Source: Maratus speciosus (taxonomy: Eukaryota > Arthropoda > Arachnida > Araneae > Salticidae). Taken from it: a stretch of 64,000 nucleotides of DNA. The stretch spans positions 675,636,484 to 675,700,483 of the forward strand of contig OZ010788.1 in the NCBI GenBank assembly GCA_963932465.1, read 5' to 3'. This document shows, piece after piece, positions 34,749 to 47,044 of the stretch (position 1 is its first letter; every line of letters starts with the position of its first letter). Position numbers and translations under genes: made by a program. The notes under the pieces are model-generated. The model was not told where the DNA came from. It saw nothing but the letters and a program-made list of their open reading frames with translations, and searched no databases.

Positions 34749-36560
34749 TCTGACATTTGTCACACTGTAACTCTCGTATTTATGAACCGATTTGGATGTA
34801 ACTCGGTGTGTACATAGTACATACCAATGTCTCGACCGAGTTCGTTGGCCAACTTCATCCGCCATTTTGTTTCAAAATGGCGGCCATTAAATTTTTTTAA
34901 AAAAATTTTAAATTTGAAATATGTTACCAAAAAACTGAAAATGAAAAAACATTTTTTCTTATGTATTTGACCTTTACACAAAGATTCCGGAGCAGTTTTT
35001 GTTTCGTCTATATCTTAAAAAATGACTGAGTTATAGCATTTTGAATTTCTAGCGTGGCTGACATTTTGAAACGTCCTGAATTTTGTCACGCGATAAAAGG
35101 CGTATTTATGAACCGATTTGGATGTAACTTCGTTTATACATAGTACATACCAATGTCTCGACCGAGTTCGTTGGCTAGCTCCATCCGCCTTCTTGTTTAA
35201 AAATAGCGGCCATTTAACTTTTTAAGAAACATTTAAATTTGAAATGTGGTACCAAAAAATTGAAAATTGAAAAAATATTTTTTTCTTATGTGTTTGACCT
35301 TGATAAAAAGATTCAGAAGCAGTTTTTGTTTCGTCTATATCTTAAAAAATGGCTGAGTTATAGCATTTTGAATTTCTAGCATGGCTGACATTTTGAAACG
35401 TCCTGATTTTTGTCACGTGATAACGGGCGTATTTATGAACCGATTTGGATGTACCTTGGTGTGTACATATAGTACATACAAATATCTCGACCGAGTTCGT
35501 TGTCCGGCTTCCTCCGCCATCTTGTTTCAAAATGGCGGCCATTTAAAAAATTTTAAAAAATTTTAAATTTAAAATGAGATACCAAAAAATTGGAAAATGA
35601 AAATGATTTTTTTCGTATGTGTTTGACCTTAATACAAAGATTCCGGAACAAGTTTTTGTTTCGTCTATATCTAAAAAAATGGCTGAGTTATAGCATTTTG
35701 AATTTCTATTGTGGCTGACGTTTTAAAACGACCTGGTTTTTGTCACGCGATAACAGGCGTATTTATGAACCAATTTGGATGTAAGTTGGTCTGTACATAG
35801 TACATACCAATGTCTCGACCAAGTTCGTTGGCCAGCTTCATTTGCCATCTTGTTTCAAAAGGGTTGCCATTTAAAAAAAAATTAAATTTAAAATTTAAAA
35901 TGAGGTATTAAAAAATTGGAGAATGAAAAAGATTTTTTTTATGTGTTTGGCCTTGATACAAAGATTCCGGAGCAGTTTTTGTTTCTGAAAATTTGTTCTT
36001 TTGTTTATATCTTAAAAAATGGTTGAATTATAGTACTTTGAATTTCTAGCATGGCTAACATTTTGAAACGATCTTGTATTTGTCACGCGATAACACACGT
36101 ATTCGCCTATTTCGATGTAAGAAGGCATGTGGATAGTATACATCAATATCTTGACCAAGCTCGCTGGCCAGCTTCATTAGCCATCTTGTTTCAAAATGGC
36201 GCCCATTAAATTAAAAAATATATATATTTAAAGTGAGGTGCAAAAAAATTAGAAATTGAAAATGGTTTCTTTCTTAAGTATTTGACCATGATATAAGGAA
36301 TCAGGAGCATTTTTTGTTTGTCTTTATCTTAAAAAATTTCTCAGATATAGCAATTTCAATATCTAATGTGGGTGACATTTTGAAAAATCTGATTTTTTGC
36401 CTGCGACAGCACTCGTATATGTCAATCGATTCCGATGTGAGTGAGCATGTGCACAGCAATTACTAAGGTCTCGACCAAGTTCACTGGTTAGCCTCATCCA
36501 CCATGTTGTCTTAAAATGGCAGGCACTTTAAGAAATCGGCGAATTTGGCAGCGAAATTTA
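34749..36560. repeat. ~330-bp satellite array, 5-6 units
   Basis: CGTATTTATGAACCGATTTG or its derivatives recur at 34775, 35101, 35428, 35758, 36098 and 36414 (intervals 326, 327, 330, 340, 316). Each unit has TGTCTCGACCGAGTTCGTTG-like sequence, then a palindromic CCATNTTGTTTCAAAATGG followed by GGCCATT. The left units are the most alike and the right units progressively decay. Open frames inside are coincidental. Confidence 0.9.
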
Positions 36561-37022
36561 AGTTACTTTAAATGAAATTTAAAACCCTAAATTTAAGCCC
36601 TTTAAAAGGGCTTTAATTTAATGTTTAAATAAGTTACTTTAAGTTCTTGGATAAAGCTGACTAATTTCGCAAAATTCTCATTCATAATGATTTAGTATTG
36701 ATAAAAATTAGTATTGAATCTCCTATATATTCGGTTTCCACTAAATTGAGCTTCGTGTGTTTGAATAATATAAGTTGGCTTTTTTAAAATAAGGCATATG
36801 AAAGCTACCTCTTCCTCTCGGCACTGGCCGGAAGGGCTTTAATTTAATGTTTAAATGTGTAGATTATCTGCCAAGTGGATTTTTTTTAACAAGGCTACAA
36901 AGATCTTTTTTTCTTTTAATGAATACTTTTCCGGGATGATTGAATCCAAGGAAAGCAAATAAAATGTCCAAAGTGGGTGCTATCCTTTGAGAGGATCCTT
37001 AGTTTTTTTGTTTCATCATCGT
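36561..37022. other. No gene; older repeats
   Basis: Contains AGCCCTTTAAAAGGGCT and a repeated GGGCTTTAATTTAATGTTTA (36607 and 36834). From about 36995 the sequence matches 40085-40190, a dispersed repeat. Confidence 0.5.
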
Positions 37023-37036
37023 CTTTCAAAAGGTCA

Positions 37037-37226
37037 CAGGAGCTGCTGGGTTCGAACCCAATCGCGCCCGTGGGCCTAACCGTTTCGGAGTTTTCTTCGA
37101 AACCTTGGATCTCCATGCGTAAATACGGGTTAGGTTCCCCTAGAAACACCCCCTACGGAGGGCACTCCTTCTAGGTCCTATATCCCTCGAGTAGATAATA
37201 GGTCGTCAAAAATCAACTCAACTCAA
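37037..37226 (+). mobile_element. SINE-like (or 5'-truncated LINE) insertion with 14-bp TSD
   Basis: A 190-bp insert flanked by exact CTTTCAAAAGGTCA duplications (37023-37036 and 37227-37240). The paralogous copy at about 40110-40140 reads straight through and is an empty site. The insert has a B-box-like GGTTCGAACCC near its start and a short CAACT tail, consistent with target-primed retrotransposition. There is no A box upstream, so it is probably 5'-truncated. Confidence 0.75.
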
Positions 37227-37526
37227 CTTTCAAAAGGTCAATGAGAGCACTGGAAAAATCTTCTTTTCAATGTAACGGAATAGAGTCCGTTCTCGCGAGC
37301 AAAACATCCTTAACCAAAGAAAAAAAAAATCTTTGTTTCATTCTAGGTCGATAGTGTCGGAAAATGTTTCATAATTCATGCGTGAGGCAGAATCTTTTGT
37401 TAGGTGCGTTCGTAATTACATAAATACGTAGCACATAGAGTTCTCGTTCGGTCCATCTGTCTGTCTGTTCGTTCGCATAGAACAGAGCAAAAACTACCCA
37501 ACCGAATGCTCTGAAATTTTAATATA

Positions 37527-38273
37527 TAGTGAAACCTCCCTGTGCAACCACTTCTATTAAGCGACCACCTCTCTGAACGATCCTTTTTTCATGGAACGAA
37601 ATTTATTCCCATAGGCTCAATACTCATTTTACCTCCATTCAGAGACCATCTCAGTAGAACTTCCTCCATGAGCAACCCATATCTTTGAAGAAAATGAAAG
37701 AAATTTCGCTTTTTCCTGGTCGGTTGAAGAAGGTTTTATTTGAAAAATAATTCCGGAGAGCGCATTATTCATCAAACTTGTAAACTAAGTTTAGAATTTT
37801 TTTTATTCCGGTAACTTTTAAGTGTTTAAACCCCGTTGTGCCTTTTAAGGCAATACATTTAACTCTGATGACACATTAAGAATGATGGTCCATAAACTCC
37901 CCTGCCCCATTCTGTCAGGAAATTCTCAAAGAAATAGATAAATTAATCAAATCGTCATTATTTGTTTCGTCCAAAAAAATAATTGCATTTATTGACTGAA
38001 CTTCGAAATAAAAGTTATAAAAGATAAAACCATAAAATCAAGGCAAACGTCAATGTATTCACTTTTTAAACGCTGCAGTAATTAACTTTTGTTTTAATAC
38101 TTAAATTTTCATGTTTTTCCTAATGTGGAAAATAAATGTTATTAACATTATTTTTTACGTTTTTTTCGACAATTAAAATCTAGATTAAAACATGACCTCC
38201 ATGAAGAGACCACCTCTCGGAGTGACCCATTTTTATTGGAACGGAACGTTTTCGCTTTAGGGAGGTTTTACTG
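37527..38273. mobile_element. Tigger-type MITE, AAACCTCCC family
   Basis: Ends (T)AGTGAAACCTCCCTGTGC and TTTAGGGAGGTTTTACTG are inverted and flanked by TA. A second copy lies inverted at 56666-57440. No transposase fragment is visible. Confidence 0.8.
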
Positions 38274-39009
38274 TATAATGTTTGCAAAATTTTGTCGAGT
38301 CCTTTCAATTTTTATGAAAATCGGATGTAGAAATGAATGACAGAGACAGTCAAAAGTTTTCCGTTACATCACGGCCCATGGGAAAAAAAATGATTTCAAG
38401 TGCATTTGAATGATGTGACAGCCTTTCGAACAGAATAAAATACATAGGCACTGATGAAGTGCACTAAAATAGACATTTAGTACGCTATGCGGTGCCAAAA
38501 ATATTTGTGAAACTGGTTATAGTACGAACGTACCACATTTGCCACGTTTCACGCGCAATTTCCAATTTTTTTTAAGGCTGTTCTCAACTGCTCAGCTCAA
38601 CAAGCGCAAAACGTTTTGACGCATTTACAAATTCATTTTTTAACAAAAAGATATAAAATTGGAAACCCTGACCCTAGAAGCGATTTGGAATCGAACTGTC
38701 TTTTCCATTTTTTCATCAATGAATTACCTATTGAGTTATAAGCGATTTTAATCACGTGACAAACACGTTTTTCATCCTTTCTTGAATGGTTTTTCTCCTT
38801 TCACGTGGAAATTCGGTTCAAAACGCCCACTTTGAACTTTTTCTGAAGCATCTATTGCGTTTGCAAAAAAAAAAACGGAATAAACAGCTCGATGACACAG
38901 TTTCTGAACAACAACATCTGTTCGTTTCATGCATTTCCGAGCAAAAATAAATTAAAACTTATGTCATAAATTTGCCCTTTTGGATTTGAGAACAGCCTTA
39001 AATTAAATT
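38274..39009. other. No gene recognised
   Basis: No feature supported. About 38750-39000 resembles 8130-8410 inside the first hAT element and 59350-59620 (inverted), so it is old dispersed repeat sequence. Confidence 0.45.
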
Positions 39010-40027
39010 TAGGGAAAGAGATTATACCGTGGCCCGAAGCCCGAGCCCGGCCCGCTGGCCGGGCTCGGGCCAATTTTCATTCACGACACTCGAGCCGGGC
39101 CGGGCCCGGGCTCCACTCTGTTCGGGCCGGGCCGGGCCTAACTTAATTTTTCTGTACAGAGCTGGGCCTGGTTTCATTCCTAGTCTTCACGGTCCAAAAT
39201 TTTCAGTGCTAGTTTTGAGCCAGACCGTATGAAAATTATTCTCTCAGCGTGGCCTGGTCCATTTAAAGGTCAGTTAAATTAAGCCTGGTCCAAAAGTTTT
39301 TGCAAAAAATGCATACATTTTTGAATCGCCATTATTCTACACTTAAACATAAAAAATTATTATTTTTAAAGAATAGTAGATTTCTACGCATATTAAAATA
39401 TAACTAAATTAAAATACAGTAAAATGTGTGAAAAGGAACCTGTCTATGACAGAACCCTGTTTTAAACTGAAAAACGTGTTGATCCATGCAAAATTAATAT
39501 ACTAATAAGTAAGAAAAGAATATATAATACATTTACACTTGCTAAGAAGGGAACTTGTCTATAACGCATTTTTTTTTTTTTTTTTTTTTTTTCTGTGCAA
39601 TTCCATTATAGAAGATTTTACTGTATAGCATTTTTCCTATTTTTAACACTTCTATACATGGAATATGGATTAACAATATTAATGATAACTGAAACATTTA
39701 CATACAAGAAATAGGGATTCATTAAAAAAAATAAATATCGCAGCCTGCTGCACTTCTATAAAAATAAAGATTATAAACATGAAAAAACAGTTAAGATAAA
39801 ATATTTTTGGTCAGAACCCCTCGTACGAGACAAATTTTTAACAAATTCGACGTAAAAATCAATGTTTTGTAGAAGTTCACTCGGCCCGGGCCCGGGACGA
39901 GATTTTAACTTTTTTCCGGGCTCTGGCCGAACTTTTAATTTTTTTATCGGGCCGGGTCGGGCCGATTTTTTTTCTCTATGAGTCGGGCCGGGCCCGGGCC
40001 TGGAAATGTCGGTCCGTGCAGACCTCT
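39010..40027. mobile_element. hAT element copy with GC-rich ends
   Basis: The left GC-rich block (GGCCCGAAGCCCGAGCCC) and the right end CGTGCAGACCTCT match the hAT family at 7449-8874. The interior is shared with 20200-21000 and, inverted, 58234-59206. The left tip is eroded, so the start is approximate. Confidence 0.75.
39417..39623. mobile_element. Passenger MITE within the hAT copy
   Basis: Ends CAGTAAAATGTGTG and AGATTTTACTG, flanked by TA; same internal position as in sister hAT copies. A long T-run sits inside. Confidence 0.65.
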
Positions 40028-40084
40028 GCCTGAAGAATCTGTGCAGTATCTGTCAATGTTCGTTTGAGTATTTCACTTACATGT

Positions 40085-40300
40085 ATTTTTTTTTGTTTCA
40101 TCTTCGTATTTCAAAAGGTCAATGAGAGCACCGGAAAAATCTTCTTCTCAATGTAACGGTCTCGCGAGCAAAAAATACTTCCCCACTAAAGTTTCAGGCG
40201 AAAGAAGCTAATTGAGTTTTGGTCTAAAATATCCACTCAAAGAGAATGGAGTCACCTGAGTCTTTGACAGAACACTCTTAAGGATGCGATGGGGTATTGT
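40085..40300. repeat. Dispersed repeat Y (empty site of the SINE-like insertion)
   Basis: Matches about 36995-37310 without the 190-bp insert, for example TTTCAAAAGGTCAATGAGAG and TCTCGCGAGCAAAA. Confidence 0.7.
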
Positions 40301-40419
40301 GACCGAAACACTAAGCCAACTTCTCACTTACCGCAGTTTCCTTTCGACTTATGGAAATGGGCTTCATTTAAAAAAAAAAAAAAAAGAAAGGAGACATTTC
40401 CCGCAGCTTCTTTTTACCC

Positions 40420-40985
40420 TACTGCCAAGAAGGGTTATGTGTTTTACGCGTATCTGGGTATGTGAATTTCTTTATACCCTCGAAACATCCCAACGGCTGG
40501 ATGGATTTTAAAGAATAAGGTCTCTATCGATTCGTCTTAACCGTCCGAGGGTTATAGGCTAGGTTTTGTTTTTATAAATTCAAAATGGCGGCCGTAAAAT
40601 GCAAAATGGCGTGAGACGAAAAAAAATTTTACGCACCCTATTGAGGGGCCTATCATTGGATAGGTCTTTCAAAATGAAGACGATGTTTCATTGACTATTT
40701 TACACTCAGAAGCTCCGTTTAAATATTACACAACCTGGAAGTTGTGTAGGTAGGATCGCTAGCTTGACTGCAACTCTAACTATCCTAGACATCTATAGGC
40801 CTCATCCAACAGTGTATATAGATAGGAACTAACAATTAAACACAACTTAAAAGTGATCCATACAAGTTAATAAAAAAAATAGGTAAGTAATATAAAAAAA
40901 ATAGTTTCACATTGACGAGAAATAATGAATGAGTTCGCTTTTTACGCAGTCGGGTTTTTTGATTTTTTAAATTTAATTTTCACTT
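40420..40985 (+). repeat. Dispersed repeat X, uninterrupted copy
   Basis: Reverse-complement match of 15765-16156 plus 19860-20052, providing the empty site for the LTR element. Class unknown. Confidence 0.75.
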
Positions 40986-41009
40986 ATCTATAGTAGGATT
41001 CTGCTTTAA

Positions 41010-41201
41010 CCCTTAACTGCATAGTGATGCATAACTACATCACTTTTCTTTTAATTCTTAGCAACCAGTATATTTATATAGAAATATTAATTCTGTAAAA
41101 CTTACAAAAATCTAAATTAAAAAATTTGTCTTAAAATTTCTGGTGCCTAATCTTTATTATAAAAAACATAATTCTAAAAAAATAATTTATGTATTTAAGG
41201 G
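41010..41201. mobile_element. piggyBac-like MITE with TTAA duplications
   Basis: CCCTTAACTGCATA at the left and the complement of CCCTTAAATACATA at the right form imperfect inverted ends, flanked by TTAA at 41006-41009 and 41202-41205. The interior is AT-rich and non-coding. Confidence 0.6.
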
Positions 41202-41661
41202 TTAAGTTTTACAAAATAAAATAATTATATACAATTTATTTAGATTAATATACTTGTTAAAATATTGACTGATTTGCAATGTTTTTGTTTCTACTTGTAT
41301 TGCAGGTGTGCAATAGAAGAAAAGGTTGACGTATTATACGAAAATGTATTTCTGATTTTTTTTTTTTCATTATTTTTCCTGTGTTATAAACCTTTCAGAG
41401 AATCATACATAATTTTTTTCGAAACAAAATAAAGTAGTCGAATGTGACAATCCCAAAACTTTCTTCTATCTCATACATGATAATTCTTCCTGAAAAAGCA
41501 GCCGGTTAGATGATTTAAAACCAAAATCTAATCAGCAACAACTTATGTCAATTTCTAACTGAACCTAAGTTTCGTGAAAATCCGTGCATTAGTTTTTGAG
41601 TTGAGCTATGGTGGAAATCGTAAAAAATTCTGCATAACAACGCCACCTGTTGGGCGATATA

Positions 41662-42808
41662 CAGTCGGACCTCTATTTAACGAACCTCTATTTTGCGAAT
41701 TTCTCTATTTTGCGAAATTTTCCTTGGAACCAAGAACATTTTGCGAATTTCTTCGTAAAATAAGCTCCAAATAGCGAAGTGCATTCTCTATTTAACGAAC
41801 TTTTTCTTGTGATTAAAAAAAAATTTTCTCCCCATTTCTCAAAATATTTCTGGACATTTCAAACTTATTCTTTCTTTAAACACATTTTATGATGTTCAAT
41901 GGCCTTGAACTGGTTTTACCAGGCGCCTTCTTTGTCAACAGTGAGAATTCGGTAAGTACGGAGGACGAAGACGATAATCCCTTAGAGTAACTTACAAAAA
42001 TGTGGATACAGTGAGAAAAAAAGAAGAATTTAACCATGATGTGCTGATTGATGATTGTATTTCACTTAATTCTGAAATTGAGACCTCAGAAACACTATCC
42101 GAAATGGATATTTTCGACAGTGTGAAAAATAAAAACAATACAGCAATGAATTGCGATGAAGACGAATATGATGATGATGGAAATGATCATTCTGCAGGAA
42201 TTAAGTAAACTTCGTATGATGAAATGCTAAAATCATTTGAAACAATCCGACGCAAATTATAGTTAGAAGAAAATACGCATGAAGGGGTATTTGGTGCATT
42301 GCAAAGATGTGAGACATATTGCGAGAAAGCACTTTTTTAAACAAAAAACTCAGGCAAAATTAACAGAGTTTTTCAGAAATTAAATTTAAGGACGCATATG
42401 TTAATGTATGGTTAAAATAATTTGTTATAATAATAATAAATACGATAATGTCATTAAAATTCGTTAATTTTAACGTAAAACTATTAATACAAAGAATACA
42501 GAAAATACAGTGTATTCCCGGACAATGTTTTGTTTTCCTTGCAGATTTCAAAGATTTAAACACATAGAAAAATGAATTGATGATGGATATTGGTCGGTAA
42601 AATAAATAAAACAAATCGATAACTTACTTTTATTACTTAAAGTTACTTTACGTTATTACTTTTAGTAAAAATATTTAGTGTTTATGAATTTAAAATCTGT
42701 TTTATGTAGTTTAAAGTATTTTAAAAGGTGAATCTCTGTTTAACGAATTTTCCATATAACGAACTTTTTTCCGGGATTTAGCGACTTCGTTAAATAGAGG
42801 TTCGACTG
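41662..42808 (+). mobile_element. Shortened Tigger/pogo element
   Basis: Ends CAGTCGGACCTCTATTTAAC and TTAAATAGAGGTTCGACTG are inverted with TA on each side (41660-41661 and 42809-42810). It retains only a C-terminal transposase remnant. Confidence 0.9.
42002..42383 (+). pseudogene. C-terminal remnant of a Tigger transposase
   Basis: An acidic stretch (MNCDEDEYDDDGNDH) is followed, after an in-frame TAA, by a helical SYDEMLKSFETIRRKL. After another stop and a frameshift comes KQKTQAKLTEFFRN at the natural terminus (stop 42381-42383). QAKLTEFF (42351-42374) is a perfect PIP-box pattern. HTH and catalytic domains are deleted. Confidence 0.75.
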
Positions 42809-43362
42809 TATACTAAAACCTAATAAGTAACAACTTAAGTCAACTTGGTAACTGAATCTGAAGTTTGATTAAAATCAGCGTATTACTTCTTGAGATAAAA
42901 CTATTGCGGGGATCAGGAAAAATGAAGCATAGCAGCGCCACCTTTCGGGCGATTTACACCAAAAGGTAGTCAGTGTCAACTCATATCAAGGACTAACTAA
43001 ATCTAAAGTTTGATGAAAATTCACGCATTAGTTCTTGAGATAGGGCGATTGCGGATAGTGTATAAAATGCAGCCTAGCAGCGCCACCTGTTGGGCGATTT
43101 GCACCAAAAACTAATCAGCACCAATATATATCAGGGACTACCTGAATATAATTTTTTATTAAATTCCATGCATTAGTTCTTGTGATAGAGCGCCTACAAA
43201 TTTTGTGTCACACACAGACACACACTCACAGACAGACATTTTGTAAAAACATGTTTTTCGGGATCCCTGGCCTCTAAAACGTATAAATCCGTCGAAAACC
43301 GGAATTCGAAAATTTTCCCGAATCCAATACTTTCTTGTTGTAAAGATAGAATAAAGTAAAAA

Positions 43363-43630
43363 TTATGCATTTAGGGTTGTTAAGTTGAAAAATGTACATG
43401 AATCCGTCGAAAGCAATACATCATATGTTAATGCCTGCTAATACCTTTTTTAAACTGTGGGGTTTTTTTCTCGCTCTTTTGCGATCCCTTGTTATCAGCT
43501 TTTACTATATATATAGTTATGATTTTTTAATAGAAAATTATCAATTACACAGTAAAGAAACAGCCTTTAAAAAGAGCCTATCGTTATCAGGCAAATCTCT
43601 TCAACGAATGTTGTAGTCACAGCATTTAAT
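43363..43630. other. No gene recognised
   Basis: Unique-looking sequence between two elements. The motif GAATGTTGTAGTCAC near its right end recurs as AAATGTTGTAGTCAC near 44322. Confidence 0.4.
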
Positions 43631-43631
43631 A

Positions 43632-44295
43632 CAGTAGAGTCCCTCAAATCCGCACATCATCGCAGATGTAAACAATGAAACTTTCAGTTCAGATGTAGAG
43701 GCAAAATTACAGAATTTTTTAGTTTTATATCATTCTGTTTGTATTTTAATATGTAATTAATTCTCTATAATATGACTGAACAAATAGTTTTTCATTAACG
43801 AAGTACAATTTATTTCTGAAAAAAAAAAATAACGATATTGCTGATGTCTTTTTACCAAATATTTTTTTATGTATTAATCGAGATTTTTTTTATTATTAAG
43901 ACTGGCTAAACCTGAAATAAAACTTCCTTACATTATGATTTTGATGTGAATTAATAGAGTACCATTATGAGGCAAGTTTCATTCAATAATTCAAGGGAAA
44001 TGCATCTTATCTTTATTATACAGATTTAATTATACATTATTAATTATTTACTTGACCTTTACTTTTAATAATTTAGTCATTTTTTAAATTATTTTACTTC
44101 TTATCATTTTAGGGTTTTTTTTTTTTTTTTACTTTACATAATTATTTTAATTGGATTCTTTATAATTTTGATTGCATTATTACTTTCAAATTACTGTTTA
44201 AAAAGTGTAAACAAAGCAGTGACCAAAAATCCACAAAATTCTAAAATCCGCATAACCTCTGGTGCCAAGTTGTGCGGATTTGAAGGAGTCTACTG
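43632..44295. mobile_element. Tigger-type MITE
   Basis: Ends CAGTAGAGTCCCTCAAATCC and GGATTTGAAGGAGTCTACTG, inverted, TA-flanked. AT-rich interior without a transposase remnant that I can read. Confidence 0.85.
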
Positions 44296-44363
44296 TATTT
44301 GTAATGACTACAACAAATACAAATGTTGTAGTCACTTCCACCTCATTGTGGCATCTCTCCTTA

Positions 44364-45501
44364 CAGTGTTGCCAGATTAGGGACTTTTCTGTCCCCAGAT
44401 TGTTGGTTGCCACCGCTTTTTTGAAATAGAAATATTTGCCCTATTTAAAAAAGAATTAAAAAATTTAAAAAATACAGTCGAGTCTCTATATAACGAAATC
44501 CATTGTTCCAGTAAAAAATTCGTTATTAGAGAAATTTGTTATATAGAGAATGAGTAAAAATTCCTATTTAATGTGTAAATTTTGAACAAAAATTATTTTT
44601 GAGGTGTTTAATTAAGAATTTGAAATGTTTAACTATAAATATTAACCTAGTATTGTATTTCTTAATTATTTTAAACAGTTTCAAAAAAGAGAACAGACAT
44701 TTATTTGAAAGCATAATAAAAATCACATACGGAAAATTTACATTAATTGTAGACGAAGAAATCTCTAATTTTTTGCTATTTTGATTTCAAAATTGTTAAA
44801 CTCTCGAAAAAATGTTCACACTGTACCAAGGAATGAAAAATTATATCGGGAACATTTTCCCCCATTTAAAGTCCTCTTCTTATAAGATCAAAAGAACTCA
44901 TCATTCTTGGGAGCTTTCTGGCAGGGAATATTACGAATATCGACTTGTTGTGCTTGATTAAAAGATAGCTTATTTTTCAAATTTAATCTTCTGAATGAAC
45001 TTCGATCTCATTCACCTTAAACATCAATTACCTCTCTGATCCCGTTCTTATATGTGTAACAATCCAATTGACACTGTTTTAAGAAGGATGTTGGAAGGTG
45101 TGTTGGAGGAGGGGGATGAATTCGTTGGACATAAAAAAACAAGGAGATTCAAGGTAGAAAAGTAAGATAAAAAAAAACTCAGCACTGATCGATAAATCAG
45201 GAATCAGTGATGGAAAATTGATTCCATGTGATTTTGAAGCTTTTTTAAAACTGAATAAATGAAGAGCATTTTATAAAAAAATTCGTTATATGGAGATAGA
45301 TATTTCGCTATATATGGAGGCTATTTTTAATGAGATCTTGGGAAAAGGGGACCGTTCCTACTAAAAATTCGTTATATAGAGAAATTCAATGCATGGAGTT
45401 TCGTTATAGAGAGACTCGACTGTAAGCGAATTATACTATTTTAAAATAGTGGTGACAGTCAAATAATCTGAATTAAAAAACTCCCCAATCTGGCAACACT
45501 G
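44364..45501. mobile_element. CAGTGTTGCCAGAT-type inverted-repeat MITE, split by Tigger
   Basis: CAGTGTTGCCAGATTAGGGA at the left and CTCCCCAATCTGGCAACACTG at the right are imperfect inverted ends. Without the inserted Tigger MITE it would be about 190 bp. Possible target duplication TCTCCTTA/TCTCTCCA is weak, so the superfamily is uncertain (hAT-like length). Confidence 0.6.
44475..45422. mobile_element. Tigger-type element, ATATAACGAA family
   Basis: Ends CAGTCGAGTCTCTATATAAC and TTATAGAGAGACTCGACTG, inverted, with TA duplications; further internal GTTATATAGAG repeats near both ends. A 61-codon frame at 44599 has no recognisable domain. Confidence 0.85.
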
Positions 45502-46289
45502 TCTCTCCATTCGATCGTTTCGTTATATATTTATTTTTAATTCAATTTGCGGCCTATTTTCGTGGAGGAAAAAATCGCCGCGACGTTATCGCTTCATTTA
45601 GCATTACTAGAGCCATCACAGCCCTCGTTAATTCGACAAGCATCATTCGTGATTAAAAAGAAAAGAAATATCTGTTCATCAGCTGCTAATGGCACAAGAT
45701 CTATTCTACTCCATTGCATCCGTCCCGAATTAATTTTTTTTTAAAGTAATATTAAGCAGGGTGACCGATTGTCGATTGTTAAACATAATCGTTGTTACAC
45801 CTGATACAAGTGATTTTATTTCTGTGTTTTAAGTTCCAGTCCATTGATTTAATTAAAAGTCCATTGAATACTGCTGACTCAATTATTTAAACATACTCTT
45901 ACTGAATAAAAAAGTATTTCAATGGTCTATATAATATTATAATAATGTCAAAGGGGCTGCCTCTTGTGCAGCCAAAAGTAGAGGATTGCAACTGCATCAC
46001 TGCCAACAAAATCGCAAATGTTAAAACAAATTACTGAAGAACGTGGTTCTCAAAAATGACCGAACGTGCCGGCCCCCGCTGAATGAATTTCATTCGACTT
46101 TACATTGACACTAAAATGATACACATAAGTTTAAACAATTAATAATATAGATGCAATAACCAATAAATCAACAGAAAATACAATAAAATTACAAAGAAGC
46201 GATAATATAATCATTTTTCTATAAGAAACAATATTTAGTAATTGGTCTCTTAAAAATTCCTCGGTGTGTTTTCACACTTAAGTGTTCTA
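45502..46289. other. No gene recognised
   Basis: The 65-codon open frame at 45547-45744 has no splice or domain support. If an LTR of the old minus-strand BEL/Pao element survives it should lie here, but I could not identify one. Confidence 0.4.
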
Positions 46290-46802
46290 ATTTTTTTTTT
46301 TCATCATTACCTGGAAATAGCGCTAACAATTCTATCTTTCTCTGAGTAATTTATTTGTATTTTGTTCTTTTCAAACATCCATTTTCCTTATTGTAAGGAA
46401 GTCATGTGACCTTTGGACCCTTTTACAAAATTAATTTAATCATTTTTGTGGTTCATTGCCATTATTTTAGCTTGGTATCATGAATATTAATTACTTCAGG
46501 TTCAGCCATAAAGTTGATTGGCCTACCAATAAGGAAACAGACAGGAGTCAAAGTGTTCAGATCATCTGCATATGATGCGTATAAGAAAACGTGAATTTAG
46601 AAACCCGTCAAACTATGTTATTATGGCCAAAATGTTCTCGTGTGGTTTGGCATTTGCCATCACTCGCTTCAGATGATATTTGTAAGATCTGACTCCTGCT
46701 TACCAGACGTCTACAAACTTTGGAGTCCAAATGAGATAAATTTTCAAATAACGCATTTACTACTCAAATATCCGTACAAACCATTGTCAGGAATTCTAAC
46801 TA
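46290..46802 (-). pseudogene. Old BEL/Pao integrase C-terminal part
   Basis: Reading the minus strand across frames gives WTPKFVDVW then AGVRSYKYHLKRVMANA (the G-G-L-W-E-A-G-V region with its catalytic Glu replaced by a stop). Then come DDLNTLTPVCFLIGRPINFM and a tail ending NGCLKR. This is the end of a BEL/Pao integrase. Several stops and frameshifts are present. It is the continuation of the fragments at 48217-48667 and 54903-55800. Confidence 0.75.
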
Positions 46803-47044
46803 CACTGGCGGAAAAAAAAAATCCCAACACCAAGAAAGACTTGTGTTAGATAAACGAAATTTGGTAGGCGTGTTTATACATCTGAAAGATGACATCGATT
46901 GAAATTTCGAGCTTCGCGCATAAGTGTGGCGCTAGTGGCGCCACTCAGAACTTGCAGATCAGGTTTACTTTAAATGCGTGCTGTAAAGTTCGTGGACGTT
47001 ATTTAGCTTCGAAATGTGACGTATTGAGTTGATGTTAGCCAAAA

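Larger units (their letters stand above)
41434..43362 (-). mobile_element. Helitron/HINE-like element, copy 3, split by Tigger
   Basis: Reverse-oriented relative of 757-1733. Its start lies at 43362 (complement of TTTTTACTTTATTCTATC) and its end near 41434 after AGAAGAAAGTTTTGGGATTG. Complements of the GGTGGCGCTG units are at 41643, 42939 and 43081. The terminal CTAG has changed to CTAC. The Tigger element 41662-42808 is inserted in the unit nearest the 3' end. Confidence 0.6.

Noticed and set aside
45547..45744. 65-codon frame with protein-like start (RPIFVEEKIAATLSLHLALL)
   Set aside because: No splice signals at its edges, no recognisable family, and the frame decays into AT-rich sequence.
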